Assembly: GCA_964650885.1 (NCBI GenBank)
Contig: CAZYXG010000039.1
Location: 1-26,275 of the forward strand
From: JAPLFM01 sp964650885
Lineage (GTDB): Bacteria > Bacteroidota > Ignavibacteria > Kapaibacteriales > UBA2268
DNA length: 26,275 nucleotides
Direction of reading: 5' to 3'
In this document: positions 1 to 8,019 of the stretch, in pieces
Layout of the letters: each line of letters starts with the position of its first letter
Numbering within the stretch: the first letter of the stretch is position 1
Translations under genes and position numbers: made by a program
The notes under the pieces: generated by a model
Told to the model about the DNA's origin: nothing
Databases searched by the model: none
The model's input: the letters and a program-made list of their open reading frames with translations, nothing else

Positions 1-581
1 GCGAGTTTGTCGCCACTTACAGATGTTTTCTTAGGTAAATTGATATCATCGTAATCGTCAGCTTCCATATCTTCAAATTGAGGGATATTGATTTCCTCTC
101 TCTTTCCTTGCGGAGAATCTGGAGAAGCGAAACCGAAGTCGTCGCCGCCATAATAGCCCAAGCTTGAATCGGAAATAGGTCTTCCTTTTGCAATTAAATC
201 TAACTTTTCTTTTCCGTAGATATCAAGAAGTTTCTCATAAACAGTGGCACGAGTGAACGGCTTAGAGATAAATCCGGCAGTACCACTTTTCACAGCCTTG
301 CCAAGATTTTCCATATCGGAAAGAGCGGATACCATAACAACTGGAATATCTTTTGTAGATTTAATTGACTTTAAAATTTTCAATGTTAGGTGACCAGAAA
401 GCTCTGGCATAAGTATATCTAAAACTATGAGAGATGGTTGGAATTCCACGGCTTTAGACACCCCATCGAAACCATTAGATGAGAGATAAGTTTGTTTGAA
501 TCCGTAGCTGCCAAGAGTCTTTGAAAGAATCCTTTGCATCCATACGTCATCATCAATAATTAAGACCGAGTAAGTAACCAT
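1..581 (-). CDS. Response regulator with CheY-like receiver domain (3' end outside window)
   Basis: The gene starts at ATG 579-581 and runs off the left edge, leaving 193 visible codons. Residues 1 to about 120 form a receiver domain: acidic residues D10-D12, the phospho-acceptor D55 in VLDILMPELSG, S85 at the Ser/Thr switch position and K107 in FISKPF. After the receiver comes a low-complexity acidic region rich in Asp, Ser and Gly (about 135-190) with no recognisable DNA-binding domain so far. The output is therefore unknown and could lie outside the window. It is the last visible gene of the motB-fliW-csrA run, 16 bp after the csrA stop, so co-transcription is likely. A role in motility control is inferred from this context only. 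Confidence 0.85.
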   Translation of the reverse strand, partial: MVTYSVLIIDDDVWMQRILSKTLGSYGFKQTYLSSNGFDGVSKAVEFQPSLIVLDILMPELSGHLTLKILKSIKSTKDIPVVMVSALSDMENLGKAVKSGTAGFISKPFTRATVYEKLLDIYGKEKLDLIAKGRPISDSSLGYYGGDDFGFASPDSPQGKREEINIPQFEDMEADDYDDINLPKKTSVSGDKL

Positions 582-597
582 TATTATCTCAAAACCA

Positions 598-894
598 CTA
601 TTTTTCTTTGTTAGAGTGAATCATTGCATTTAAAACAGAGTTTTTACCTGTTTGTTGTTTCTTAAAATTAACATCGGCTAAATTGATTGCATTCTTGAAT
701 GCGTTGAACTCAGTTTTTGCAGCTTGCTTATTCATTTCCACTATTTTATCGTGTACTTCTTTTCTATGTACAGGGATAGATTTAGGTGCTTCTATTCCAA
801 GACGCACTATACCTCTGTCGTAGCTCAAGACAGTAACCTTCACAGATGAACCTACTGTAATGACTTCCCCTATCTTCCTTGATAAAACAAGCAT
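598..894 (-). CDS. csrA: CsrA, carbon storage regulator / translational regulator, with C-terminal extension
   Basis: CsrA is a dimeric RNA-binding protein that binds GGA motifs, usually over Shine-Dalgarno sequences, and represses or stabilises mRNAs. The N-terminus MLVLSRKIGE and the segment GIEAPKSIPVHRKEV are diagnostic. The RNA-contacting residues L4, R6 and R44 known from the family are all present. The family is typically about 60-75 residues; this one has 98, with an extra tail from about residue 58 rich in Asn, Lys and Gln and predicted to be partly helical. It follows fliW by 98 bp. In organisms with FliW, FliW binds and inhibits CsrA to couple flagellin level to translation, and this gene order is the common one. 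Identification is secure; the function of the tail is unknown. Confidence 0.96.
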   Translation of the reverse strand: MLVLSRKIGEVITVGSSVKVTVLSYDRGIVRLGIEAPKSIPVHRKEVHDKIVEMNKQAAKTEFNAFKNAINLADVNFKKQQTGKNSVLNAMIHSNKEK

Positions 895-992
895 GTTCTT
901 TACTCAGACTATTTTTGAAAAATAAATTTAAATAACAACATTCAAAGCAATTATAAAAATATGAAAATTTTGTCGATTTTCAAGGTGGTATT

Positions 993-1418
993 TTACTTTA
1001 CTTCTGAATTTAATTTTAAAATATGGTTTGGCGAATATTTTTCTGATGGTAAAATCACTTGTTCGCCTTTCTGTGTTTCAACATTCAATATAACTGGAGC
1101 TTTCAAATTAGCTGTAATGTCGCCACCACCCAATGTGATAATTACAAAAGGTACATTCTCCTCGCCTTCATAATCTCTGCCATATTTATAGGTCTGATCT
1201 ATGAAAAACGGGCTAAGAATTGGAAAACCAATCTCTGGTGCTTCTATTGCAATCAACCATTTAAATGGCTCTGTATCTTCATCGCTTACCAAGATATAAT
1301 CTTTCAAATCCTCGAATCCAAGTATTCCGTTTTCAAATCTGAAAACGTAATCATTTTGGACTAAAAGCTCACCAAAATTTGGTGTTATAATTATTCTTGG
1401 TTCTTTTTCTGCTATCAT
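993..1418 (-). CDS. fliW: FliW, flagellar assembly factor and CsrA antagonist
   Basis: FliW binds flagellin or CsrA and so times flagellin translation during filament assembly. The 141-residue length is normal. Family features visible are the GILGFEDLKDY segment after the first strands, the FPILSPFFID segment, and TANLKAPVILNVETQKGEQ near residues 103-120. The start is ATG 1416-1418, with no convincing Shine-Dalgarno. It lies between motB (82 bp upstream) and csrA (98 bp downstream) on the same strand. It implies that the genome encodes a flagellum although no flagellin or hook gene is in this window. Confidence 0.93.
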   Translation of the reverse strand: MIAEKEPRIIITPNFGELLVQNDYVFRFENGILGFEDLKDYILVSDEDTEPFKWLIAIEAPEIGFPILSPFFIDQTYKYGRDYEGEENVPFVIITLGGGDITANLKAPVILNVETQKGEQVILPSEKYSPNHILKLNSEVK

Positions 1419-1500
1419 AAGTTAATTGGTATTCACAATTTGTGTAATTTAATGATTATTTTTGGCTTTTCAATATTGAATTTCATTTATCATTAAAATT

Positions 1501-2316
1501 TTACTGTTTTTTATTCTCTAAATATTTTTTTGTGTCATCTTTTTTATAACCATTTAGAGTCGGATCGTCTATATTCAATTCAGAAATTGTAATTTCCACT
1601 CGTCTATTTTTTGCTTTTCCTTCTTCGGTATTGTTGCTAGTAATTGGTCGCTGAGCCCCGAATCCACGAATGCTTACGTTTGCCTCTTGCATACCTTTGG
1701 CAATCATATAATAGCCAATTGTCAAAGCACGCTGGGTGGACAAATGCCAATTTGAAGCATACTTGAAAGAGCTAATTTGATCAGCATCCGTATGCCCATC
1801 AATAGAAATTCTATTTTGCAAAAATTTCAGCACTCCAGCAATTGTATCTATCACTGGTCTGCCATTTGTTTTTATATCAGCTTCTGCCGATTCAAAAAGT
1901 AATTTCTCTGGCAAAGACATAATAAGTTCTTTTCCAGCAGTACGCATTTCAATTCTGCCATCTTGCAAATAGCTTTTCAATAATTCTTTGGTACGTATGC
2001 CAATTGCTTCAATAGATTCATTGCCTTTGAATGGTGTCATACTTTGCACAGCTTTATTGCCGCCTCCGTCCAAAGTGCCTTTGTCGCCTGTCAGCACCCC
2101 TTTTCCACCTTCCAATACTCCATCTCCTCCGCCACCTCTATTGAAGACCTCGGAAAAAGCTTTTGAAAATTGTTTGTATTTGACCTCATCTACTTGAGCA
2201 GTAGCGTAGAGTATTACGAAGAGTCCTAAAAGGAGGGTAATTAAATCAGCATAGGTCAAGAGATATCTCTCTTGACCTGCTTCTTCATTTTCTCTATGTT
2301 TTTTTCTTATTAGCAA
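1501..2316 (-). CDS. motB: MotB-like flagellar stator protein (TTG start)
   Basis: MotB is the peptidoglycan-anchoring half of the flagellar stator. The 271-residue protein has a basic N-tail, one membrane helix (about 22-43) with the proton-binding Asp24 in TYADLITLLL, a strikingly Gly-rich linker (about 60-87), and an OmpA/MotB peptidoglycan-binding domain (about 130-245) with GHTD at 174-177 and NRRVEI at 237-242. The start is TTG at 2314-2316: an in-frame stop lies two codons upstream and an AGGA Shine-Dalgarno sits 6 nt before it. An ATG at 2321-2323 is in another frame and would reach this frame only by slipping one base in the A7 run at 2299-2305. No motA is adjacent, which is unusual. 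A non-flagellar OmpA-family stator-like protein is possible, but the fliW-csrA context favours MotB. Confidence 0.87.
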   Translation of the reverse strand: MLIRKKHRENEEAGQERYLLTYADLITLLLGLFVILYATAQVDEVKYKQFSKAFSEVFNRGGGGDGVLEGGKGVLTGDKGTLDGGGNKAVQSMTPFKGNESIEAIGIRTKELLKSYLQDGRIEMRTAGKELIMSLPEKLLFESAEADIKTNGRPVIDTIAGVLKFLQNRISIDGHTDADQISSFKYASNWHLSTQRALTIGYYMIAKGMQEANVSIRGFGAQRPITSNNTEEGKAKNRRVEITISELNIDDPTLNGYKKDDTKKYLENKKQ

Positions 2317-2322
2317 TGCTCA

Positions 2323-2326
2323 TCCT
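2323..2326 (-). promoter_or_regulatory. motB Shine-Dalgarno AGGA inside a small hairpin
   Basis: On the minus strand the AGGA lies 6 nt before the TTG start and in the loop of CTC-AGGAT-GAG (2319-2329). It decides the TTG start over the out-of-frame ATG. A GGA in a hairpin loop over a Shine-Dalgarno is the arrangement CsrA recognises. The loop is one base shorter than the usual CARGGAUG pattern, so CsrA binding is only a possibility. Confidence 0.5.
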
Positions 2327-2329
2327 GAG

Positions 2330-2345
2330 AAACGATTAATCGTTT
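2330..2345. repeat. Perfect 16-bp palindrome upstream of motB
   Basis: AAACGATTAATCGTTT reads identically on both strands. It fills the gap between the stop of the large secreted-protein gene (2347) and the motB Shine-Dalgarno. In RNA it could fold as a 6-bp stem with a TTAA loop; in DNA it could be a dimer-binding operator. Its function is not known. Confidence 0.6.
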
Positions 2346-2346
2346 G

Positions 2347-5300
2347 TTATTTTATCACAGTTAAATTCTTTGTGAAAAGTGGTTCGCCATCTAATTTTAA
2401 AACTAAATTGTAAACACCACTAGTCAGTTTATCGTTATTTATTTCAATAACTTTAGGAACATTCATTTCAGAGAATTGTTCAAATAATGTGCCAATTTTT
2501 TGACCAGTGTTTGAATATAGCTCAATACTCACTAATCCGCTTTTGTTTTTCAACTCAAAAGACACGCTACCATTTTCATACATTGGGTTTGGATAGATAT
2601 TTAAATCTATCAAATTATTCGATAAGTCAAATTGTTCTTCCACAGAAAGCACAGTAGAAAAGCCAGCCAATTTATAAATATTACCACCGTAATCAGAAAC
2701 CCAGAAATTCTTATCGCGTGGATCGTACTCCACACCACGAGCGTTAATTAATCCCTGTGTGTTTTCCAAAAGTATTTTGCTTTCCAAAGAAAAATCTGAC
2801 TTTTTGATTCGCAAAACGCTTGCATCGGAAAGTGCTCCTCCAGCAGGGAAATATGTACATACTTGATAGAAATAATCGCCATCATCGAAAGTAAGCCCAC
2901 GAGGTCCAAAATTTACATTGCAAGGATTCGGATAGTCAGTAATTTTTGAGAATGTTTTTGCGTCAAGCACAGTTACTCTTTTACTACTACCATCTCTATT
3001 TGTTACGAATAGCTTGTTGTCTGTAAGTGCAATTCCTATTGGGTAAAGTCCAGCAGGACTTGTAATAGAGCTAATTCTTTTCCCAGTTTTGTCTATTCTA
3101 TCCAAAAGTCCACTTGAGCCCTCTGCCAAAGATAGAAATCTATGAATAAAGAAATCACCATTTGTTTTATCAATTGCCAAATCAGTATAGATACTATCTT
3201 GTAATTTGATTTTATCTAACACTTGCAATGTTTGCGAATTCAATCTATACAGGTAAACTGGTGTGCCAGGTGCTGGCGAAGAAACATCGGTTGCCCAAAG
3301 ATTATTTTCCCCATCATAAACAATACCATAAGGAATGAATGTAACACCATTTTCTAATAGAACAGTCCCTTTGTTTTTTTGTTTAAGGGTGAATGAATTA
3401 GAAATCTTAAAATTGTTTGGATTAGTTTTAGAAGTAATTTTTATTCTTGCATTTATTGTGCTTCTGTTTGGCATCATCATAAGCATATTATTGCCAACAA
3501 CATCTTGAGCTACATCTTGCCAAGTATTACCATCGTTTGTACTAATGCTCACATCTACGCTATTGCCGAAACCATACCAAGATATTCTTTGATTAGTAGC
3601 ACCAGGATATATTTCGCCTCCAGCAGGACTTGTGATAGCACTTTCCGAGATAGCTTCGCTTGGTATTTCAATTTCCCAAATGCTTCTGCCGTGAGTAGCT
3701 ACTCTAAGTGTTAGTTTTTCCAATACAGAGCGATTTGTATGGAACATTAAATCAACAACTGGGCTATTTGGCAAACCATTGCCAAATGGTGTCCAAGTCG
3801 CACCGTCATCAAATGAAGTGAAAACTCCTATGTCCGATGCTGCATAGATATTACTTGGATTATCAGGACTAATAGCTATTGCATTGAATGGAGTATTTGG
3901 CAAATTGTCGCTCAAGCTAATCCAAGATTTACCCAAATCAGTTGTTTTATACACGTGAGGTGTACCAAATCCGCTCATTGTTACATAAGCAGTTTTATAA
4001 TCTAATTTTGATGTTGCTATATAACTAATAGCTCTATTTGGCAATCCATTCAAATTTATTTGACTCCATTTCTCTAAGTTTTCATCTTCAGTAACCCAAA
4101 GTTCACCATTTGCAAAGCCTGCAAAAACAATTATTTTACCTAAATTCATCACCTTGGGATCGGAAGCACAAGCAATTGAAGTGCAAAAAGCAGGTCTATC
4201 TTTAAGTACTTTAAACCAACTTGAATTACCTCTATCGGGGCTGAACCAAACACCATAGCGTCCATGGAAATAGAATTCTCTATTCAATGGATCTGCTGCA
4301 ATTGGAGCAAAAAATGGAGCATTAGTTGAATTGTTTGGTGGCAATCCTTTGCCATTAGTCATTGATGTATAAATTGGTTGTGAACCACTATAATCAATTT
4401 TAAACATATTCCCATATTGGCTTTCTGCAATCACTATGTTGTTATCGAATGGATCCACAATAGTTTGAAAACCATCTCCTCCTAATATAGATACCCAAGT
4501 GTCTGAAATTCTATTTGCTGGAGTACCGTTGTCTTGTGTTCCTCCGTAGTTTCTATTTTTGTTCGATGGGTCAACTGCCAAAGCATAGAATTGAGTAATC
4601 GCCAAACCTAAACTTTTTTTCTCAAAATTAACTCCACCATCTGTAGATCTATAAACTCCACCATCGTTTCCAAACCAAATGATTTTAGAATTACTTTTAC
4701 TAAATGCCATACAGTGCTGGTCTGGATGAGTACTGCCGCCACCATAAACATTTGTAAAATTACCAAAAGTGAAACCATTCTCAGATTTCCATAAATCTAT
4801 TCCGCCAGCATAAATTTGGCTACCATTTGAAGGATTTATAGAGATATAATTATCATACCAACCTTGATTATTGTCACCAAAAATATCAGTGCCTTCCTTT
4901 AGTACAGTCCAGCTTCCACCTTTATTGTCGGATTTGCAAATTACTCCAATATTAGAACTTGTCGTTCCATTTGTGCGAGATGCATCTATTAGAGCTATAC
5001 AAGAGTTCGTATTGCTTGGATTCCATTGAACAGATGTTCTACCTAATCCCGAATAGCTTAAGCCATTGATTCTTGTATCCCAACTATCGCCCATATTGGA
5101 AGAGTATTGCATACCAATACCATAAACTCCAATCATATATTCATTTTCATTATTTGGGTTTATTGATATATCGGATACTTGATCTGTGCTTTTTCTTTCC
5201 CAAGTCTTTCCTGCATCTTTCGAAACATAAAAGCCAGCACCTCTATTCGCACCGCCAGCTACTAATAAATTACTATTTTTGGGATGTACATATATTTTAG

Positions 5301-5880
5301 AAAAAGAACCCACATCGGTCAAGCCCATAAGTGCCCAAGTGTCTCCTCCGTCAGTAGTTTTATAAATTCCTGAACCCAAGAAAGATGGAGAACCATTGAA
5401 CTCTCCCGAAGCAGCATAAACTGTTGCAGGATTTTTTTCATCAATTGTTAAAGCACCAAAAGAAAGTGAATTTTGAAAATCAAATAATGGTTTCCAATTA
5501 TCTCCAGCATCTGTAGTTTTCCAAATTCCACCAGCTGCTGCTGCAATATAAACTATATTTGGATTTTCTGGATTAATGACAATAGATCTAACACGTCCGC
5601 CAATTTCAAATGGACCTAAACATTTCCAACTTGGTTGCTGTGCTTGTATATAAGATTGTTTTTTTAATTGATTGTGAATCATTCTATCTTTTTCGGCAAA
5701 GCTTTTGTGCCTAGCATCCATTTGAATTTCAGCATCTGGGTAGGCTCTAAGATTATAGAAATGGTCGAATCTTGCACGAGGGGTAGATATTTTATCGTCG
5801 CCCTCTTTTTCTTTTTGAGTTCTTGCAGTAAGCACATTTACCGTGCTAAAAAGCAGAAGTAGTAAAAATAATTTTTTCAT
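2347..5880 (-). CDS. T9SS-sorted secreted protein with sortilin/BNR-type beta-propellers
   Basis: A 1177-residue exported protein. Residues 1-19 are a signal peptide (KK followed by a Leu-rich core). Residues from about 65 to 745 hold many sortilin/VPS10- or BNR-like blades, each with variants of IYxTTDGGDTW or SxDGGxTW, which build large beta-propellers. Residues about 755-840 look like an Ig-like segment (SPAGGEIYPG, followed by STNDGNTW). Residues about 845-1080 resemble a second, NHL/YVTN-type propeller (GIVYDGENNLWATD, RGVEYDPRDKNFWVSD). Residues 1089-1177 form a type A T9SS C-terminal sorting domain with IYPNP near 1096 and a typical ending in KNLTVIK. The protein is therefore predicted to cross the outer membrane by the Por system and be released or anchored at the surface. 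Its substrate is unknown. It lies 30 bp before motB on the same strand. Confidence 0.88.
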   Translation of the reverse strand: MKKLFLLLLLFSTVNVLTARTQKEKEGDDKISTPRARFDHFYNLRAYPDAEIQMDARHKSFAEKDRMIHNQLKKQSYIQAQQPSWKCLGPFEIGGRVRSIVINPENPNIVYIAAAAGGIWKTTDAGDNWKPLFDFQNSLSFGALTIDEKNPATVYAASGEFNGSPSFLGSGIYKTTDGGDTWALMGLTDVGSFSKIYVHPKNSNLLVAGGANRGAGFYVSKDAGKTWERKSTDQVSDISINPNNENEYMIGVYGIGMQYSSNMGDSWDTRINGLSYSGLGRTSVQWNPSNTNSCIALIDASRTNGTTSSNIGVICKSDNKGGSWTVLKEGTDIFGDNNQGWYDNYISINPSNGSQIYAGGIDLWKSENGFTFGNFTNVYGGGSTHPDQHCMAFSKSNSKIIWFGNDGGVYRSTDGGVNFEKKSLGLAITQFYALAVDPSNKNRNYGGTQDNGTPANRISDTWVSILGGDGFQTIVDPFDNNIVIAESQYGNMFKIDYSGSQPIYTSMTNGKGLPPNNSTNAPFFAPIAADPLNREFYFHGRYGVWFSPDRGNSSWFKVLKDRPAFCTSIACASDPKVMNLGKIIVFAGFANGELWVTEDENLEKWSQINLNGLPNRAISYIATSKLDYKTAYVTMSGFGTPHVYKTTDLGKSWISLSDNLPNTPFNAIAISPDNPSNIYAASDIGVFTSFDDGATWTPFGNGLPNSPVVDLMFHTNRSVLEKLTLRVATHGRSIWEIEIPSEAISESAITSPAGGEIYPGATNQRISWYGFGNSVDVSISTNDGNTWQDVAQDVVGNNMLMMMPNRSTINARIKITSKTNPNNFKISNSFTLKQKNKGTVLLENGVTFIPYGIVYDGENNLWATDVSSPAPGTPVYLYRLNSQTLQVLDKIKLQDSIYTDLAIDKTNGDFFIHRFLSLAEGSSGLLDRIDKTGKRISSITSPAGLYPIGIALTDNKLFVTNRDGSSKRVTVLDAKTFSKITDYPNPCNVNFGPRGLTFDDGDYFYQVCTYFPAGGALSDASVLRIKKSDFSLESKILLENTQGLINARGVEYDPRDKNFWVSDYGGNIYKLAGFSTVLSVEEQFDLSNNLIDLNIYPNPMYENGSVSFELKNKSGLVSIELYSNTGQKIGTLFEQFSEMNVPKVIEINNDKLTSGVYNLVLKLDGEPLFTKNLTVIK

Positions 5881-6031
5881 GTTTAGCCCGAATTGTTATA
5901 TTTCTTTTCTTTATAATGTTTTAATTGAACAAAAAGTTACTTTTTTTGTTCTTTTCAACTAAGAAATTAAATAATTTTTTGCAAATAACCCACTTAAAAC
6001 TTATAAATTGCATTCAGAAAATAATTTTTTA

Positions 6032-6039
6032 TAAATTTG
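6032..6039 (+). promoter_or_regulatory. Candidate -7 box (TAAATTTG) for lnt, implying a leaderless mRNA
   Basis: The octamer fits the Bacteroidota -7 consensus TAnnTTTG, and ATTG at 6007-6010, 21 bp upstream, is a near match to the -33 TTTG. The box ends 7 nt before the ATG at 6047, so transcription would begin at or next to the start codon. No Shine-Dalgarno is present, which is consistent with this. Confidence 0.4.
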
Positions 6040-6046
6040 AATTTTT

Positions 6047-7702
6047 ATGTTTCAAAGAATTTTTCCGTTTATTGCCGTGGGCTTTGCTCTAGCGCTAGCT
6101 TATCCGCCATTCCCACTTTTCTTTCTAGCATTTGTTGCTTTTCTGCCTTTGCTGAAAGAAATTGAAACTAACGAAAAAGGAATTTTTCTAAAAATTTATA
6201 CTAATTTTTTCATTTATCATACTTTATCTCTTTGGTGGATTGGAAGTTTCCAAAAAGATACAGACCCATTTCTTCTTATATCAGGTATTTCATTTTGTTT
6301 TTTACATCCATTTATATTTATGTTTCCAGTTTGGCTTATGCTCCGATTAAAACGCAAATTTGGTTTCAATTTGGCATTACTACTGTTCCCTTTTGTTTGG
6401 ACTGGATTTGAATGGTTGCACGGACAAACAGAAATTGGTTTCCCTTGGCTAACAATTGGCTACACTCAAATTCATAATCGTTTTTGGGTTCAAATTGCAG
6501 ACTTAGTGGGTGTGCATGGACTTAGTTTTTTTATTTGTCTTGTGAATGTACTTTTCTATCAATTATTATTGACTAAGAAAAGAGAGAATATCCTGTCATT
6601 CCAAGACTATTTTAAGAGCAAAGAAGCAAAACGAATATTAATTAGCATCACTTTCCTAATGTTTATCCCAATGATTTATGGTGCAATTAGAATTAACGAT
6701 TTCAACCACGATAAACTAATAGCAAACAATCCTTCGGTGAAAATTGGAATAGTACAGCCCAACATTAATCCTTGGGAAAAGTGGTCTATGAGTAGCACAG
6801 AACTATTAGATAAACACCTAACTTTGCAAAGTAAACTAATAGATTCTCTTGGCAATCAGGACTTAGTTCTTTGGTCTGAAACTTCTATGAGATATTTGAG
6901 CAAAGAAATAAACTCCGATGTAGATTTCAATTTCCTAAAACATTATATGGCCAAAGTAAAATCGCCTTTTCTTACTGGCTTCACTTATTATAAATACTAT
7001 CAGCCAAAAGAAAAACGCTCTATTCTTGCCAAAAAAGACTTAGAAGGCAATGAGTTTATTCCGCTTAATTCATCGGTTTTGGTCAGCTTCGATTCTGCTA
7101 ATTTCAGAGTGAACACCCAAACATATACTAAAATGAAATTGACTCCCTTTGGGGAAAGAATTCCTTTCATAGAGGATTTGAGTTTTTTAAAAGACCATCT
7201 CACTTGGGGTGTTGGCATTTCGGGTTGGGGCTATGGCAAAGTGCAAAATAATTTGACATTGAATAGCAAATACCAATTCGGAAACATAATTTGTATTGAG
7301 TCTATTCATCCCGACTTCATCAGAAAATTTGCAAAAAATGGAGCTGGCTTCTTTACCATAATTACAAATGACGCTTGGTACGATGGCACTTATGGCCCAC
7401 TTCAACATTGGCTAATTGCAGAAATGCGAGCAATTGAAAACAGACGTTATATAGCTCGCTGTGCTAATTCAGGTATCTCTGGTTTTATTTCTCCACTTGG
7501 AACAGATTTGAAACGATTGCCACAATATCAAACAGTGCTTGATGCAGAAAAAATACCAGTATTGAATGGTGCGGCTTTTCTTACTATTTATTCTCGCTAT
7601 GGCGATTTTATGGCTTATTTGTCGCTGCTGATAGCAGGTTCATTGTTAGTGCTAACTTTTTTTAAAGTTACTGTGAAAAGTAAATCGTTAAGTAATTACT
7701 GA
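6047..7702 (+). CDS. lnt: Apolipoprotein N-acyltransferase
   Basis: Lnt adds the third acyl chain to the N-terminal cysteine of lipoproteins in the inner membrane. The 551-residue protein has about six membrane helices in residues 1-215, a periplasmic nitrilase-type domain (about 230-500) and a final membrane helix (about 518-538). The Glu-Lys-Cys triad of the family is visible: E278 in VLWSETS, K364 in MKLTPFGERIPF and C416 in NIICIES. Supporting motifs are VQPNINPWEKW (237-246), TNDAWY and RYIARCANSG. It is divergent from the T9SS gene and overlaps the convergent MGMT-like gene by 7 bp at the 3' end. Lgt, the first enzyme of the same pathway, is encoded at 16812-17600. Confidence 0.95.
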   Translation: MFQRIFPFIAVGFALALAYPPFPLFFLAFVAFLPLLKEIETNEKGIFLKIYTNFFIYHTLSLWWIGSFQKDTDPFLLISGISFCFLHPFIFMFPVWLMLRLKRKFGFNLALLLFPFVWTGFEWLHGQTEIGFPWLTIGYTQIHNRFWVQIADLVGVHGLSFFICLVNVLFYQLLLTKKRENILSFQDYFKSKEAKRILISITFLMFIPMIYGAIRINDFNHDKLIANNPSVKIGIVQPNINPWEKWSMSSTELLDKHLTLQSKLIDSLGNQDLVLWSETSMRYLSKEINSDVDFNFLKHYMAKVKSPFLTGFTYYKYYQPKEKRSILAKKDLEGNEFIPLNSSVLVSFDSANFRVNTQTYTKMKLTPFGERIPFIEDLSFLKDHLTWGVGISGWGYGKVQNNLTLNSKYQFGNIICIESIHPDFIRKFAKNGAGFFTIITNDAWYDGTYGPLQHWLIAEMRAIENRRYIARCANSGISGFISPLGTDLKRLPQYQTVLDAEKIPVLNGAAFLTIYSRYGDFMAYLSLLIAGSLLVLTFFKVTVKSKSLSNY

Positions 7703-8016
7703 TTTGAAAAGTCGAAAAGGTGTTTATTCAAATCCACACAATTATCTGTTGTGAAAGTGATTCCTTCGCTCTTTAGTTTCTCTTGCATATAATCGGGAGT
7801 TGGGAAAAAGAGTTTCCCAGATAATGCTCCGAAGCGATTGACTACCCTATGGCAGGGCATATCTAAATTATTTTTTTGTTTATTCAATATCCAGCCAACC
7901 ATTCTAGCGCTGCTTCGCAAACCAGCTTTTTCGGCTAGCACGCCATAAGTAGAAACTTTGCCAAAAGGAATTTCCTTGACTAACTCAAGTATTTTACTCT
8001 CAAAATCACCAGCCAT
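7696..8016 (-). CDS. Small MGMT-family DNA alkyl-repair or alkyltransferase-like protein
   Basis: This 106-residue protein corresponds only to the C-terminal DNA-binding/active-site domain of O6-alkylguanine-DNA alkyltransferases. It has the helix-turn-helix region (FGKVSTYGVLAEKAG), an Arg-finger-like segment (SSARMVGWIL, 35-44) and the active-site motif PCHRVV (54-59) with Cys55 retained, followed by GALSGK. Most proteins this short are ATL proteins in which the Cys is replaced, typically by Trp. Here the acceptor Cys is present, so real transferase activity cannot be excluded. The gene is the last of a four-gene set, 3 bp after the SDR gene, and its stop overlaps lnt tail to tail. The start is ATG 8014-8016. 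Confidence 0.87.
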   Translation of the reverse strand: MAGDFESKILELVKEIPFGKVSTYGVLAEKAGLRSSARMVGWILNKQKNNLDMPCHRVVNRFGALSGKLFFPTPDYMQEKLKSEGITFTTDNCVDLNKHLFDFSNQ

Positions 8017-8019
8017 TAG

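Noticed and set aside
961..1364. Two plus-strand open frames opposite fliW
   Set aside because: They are antisense shadows of a clear fliW gene, with no ribosome binding site or family features.
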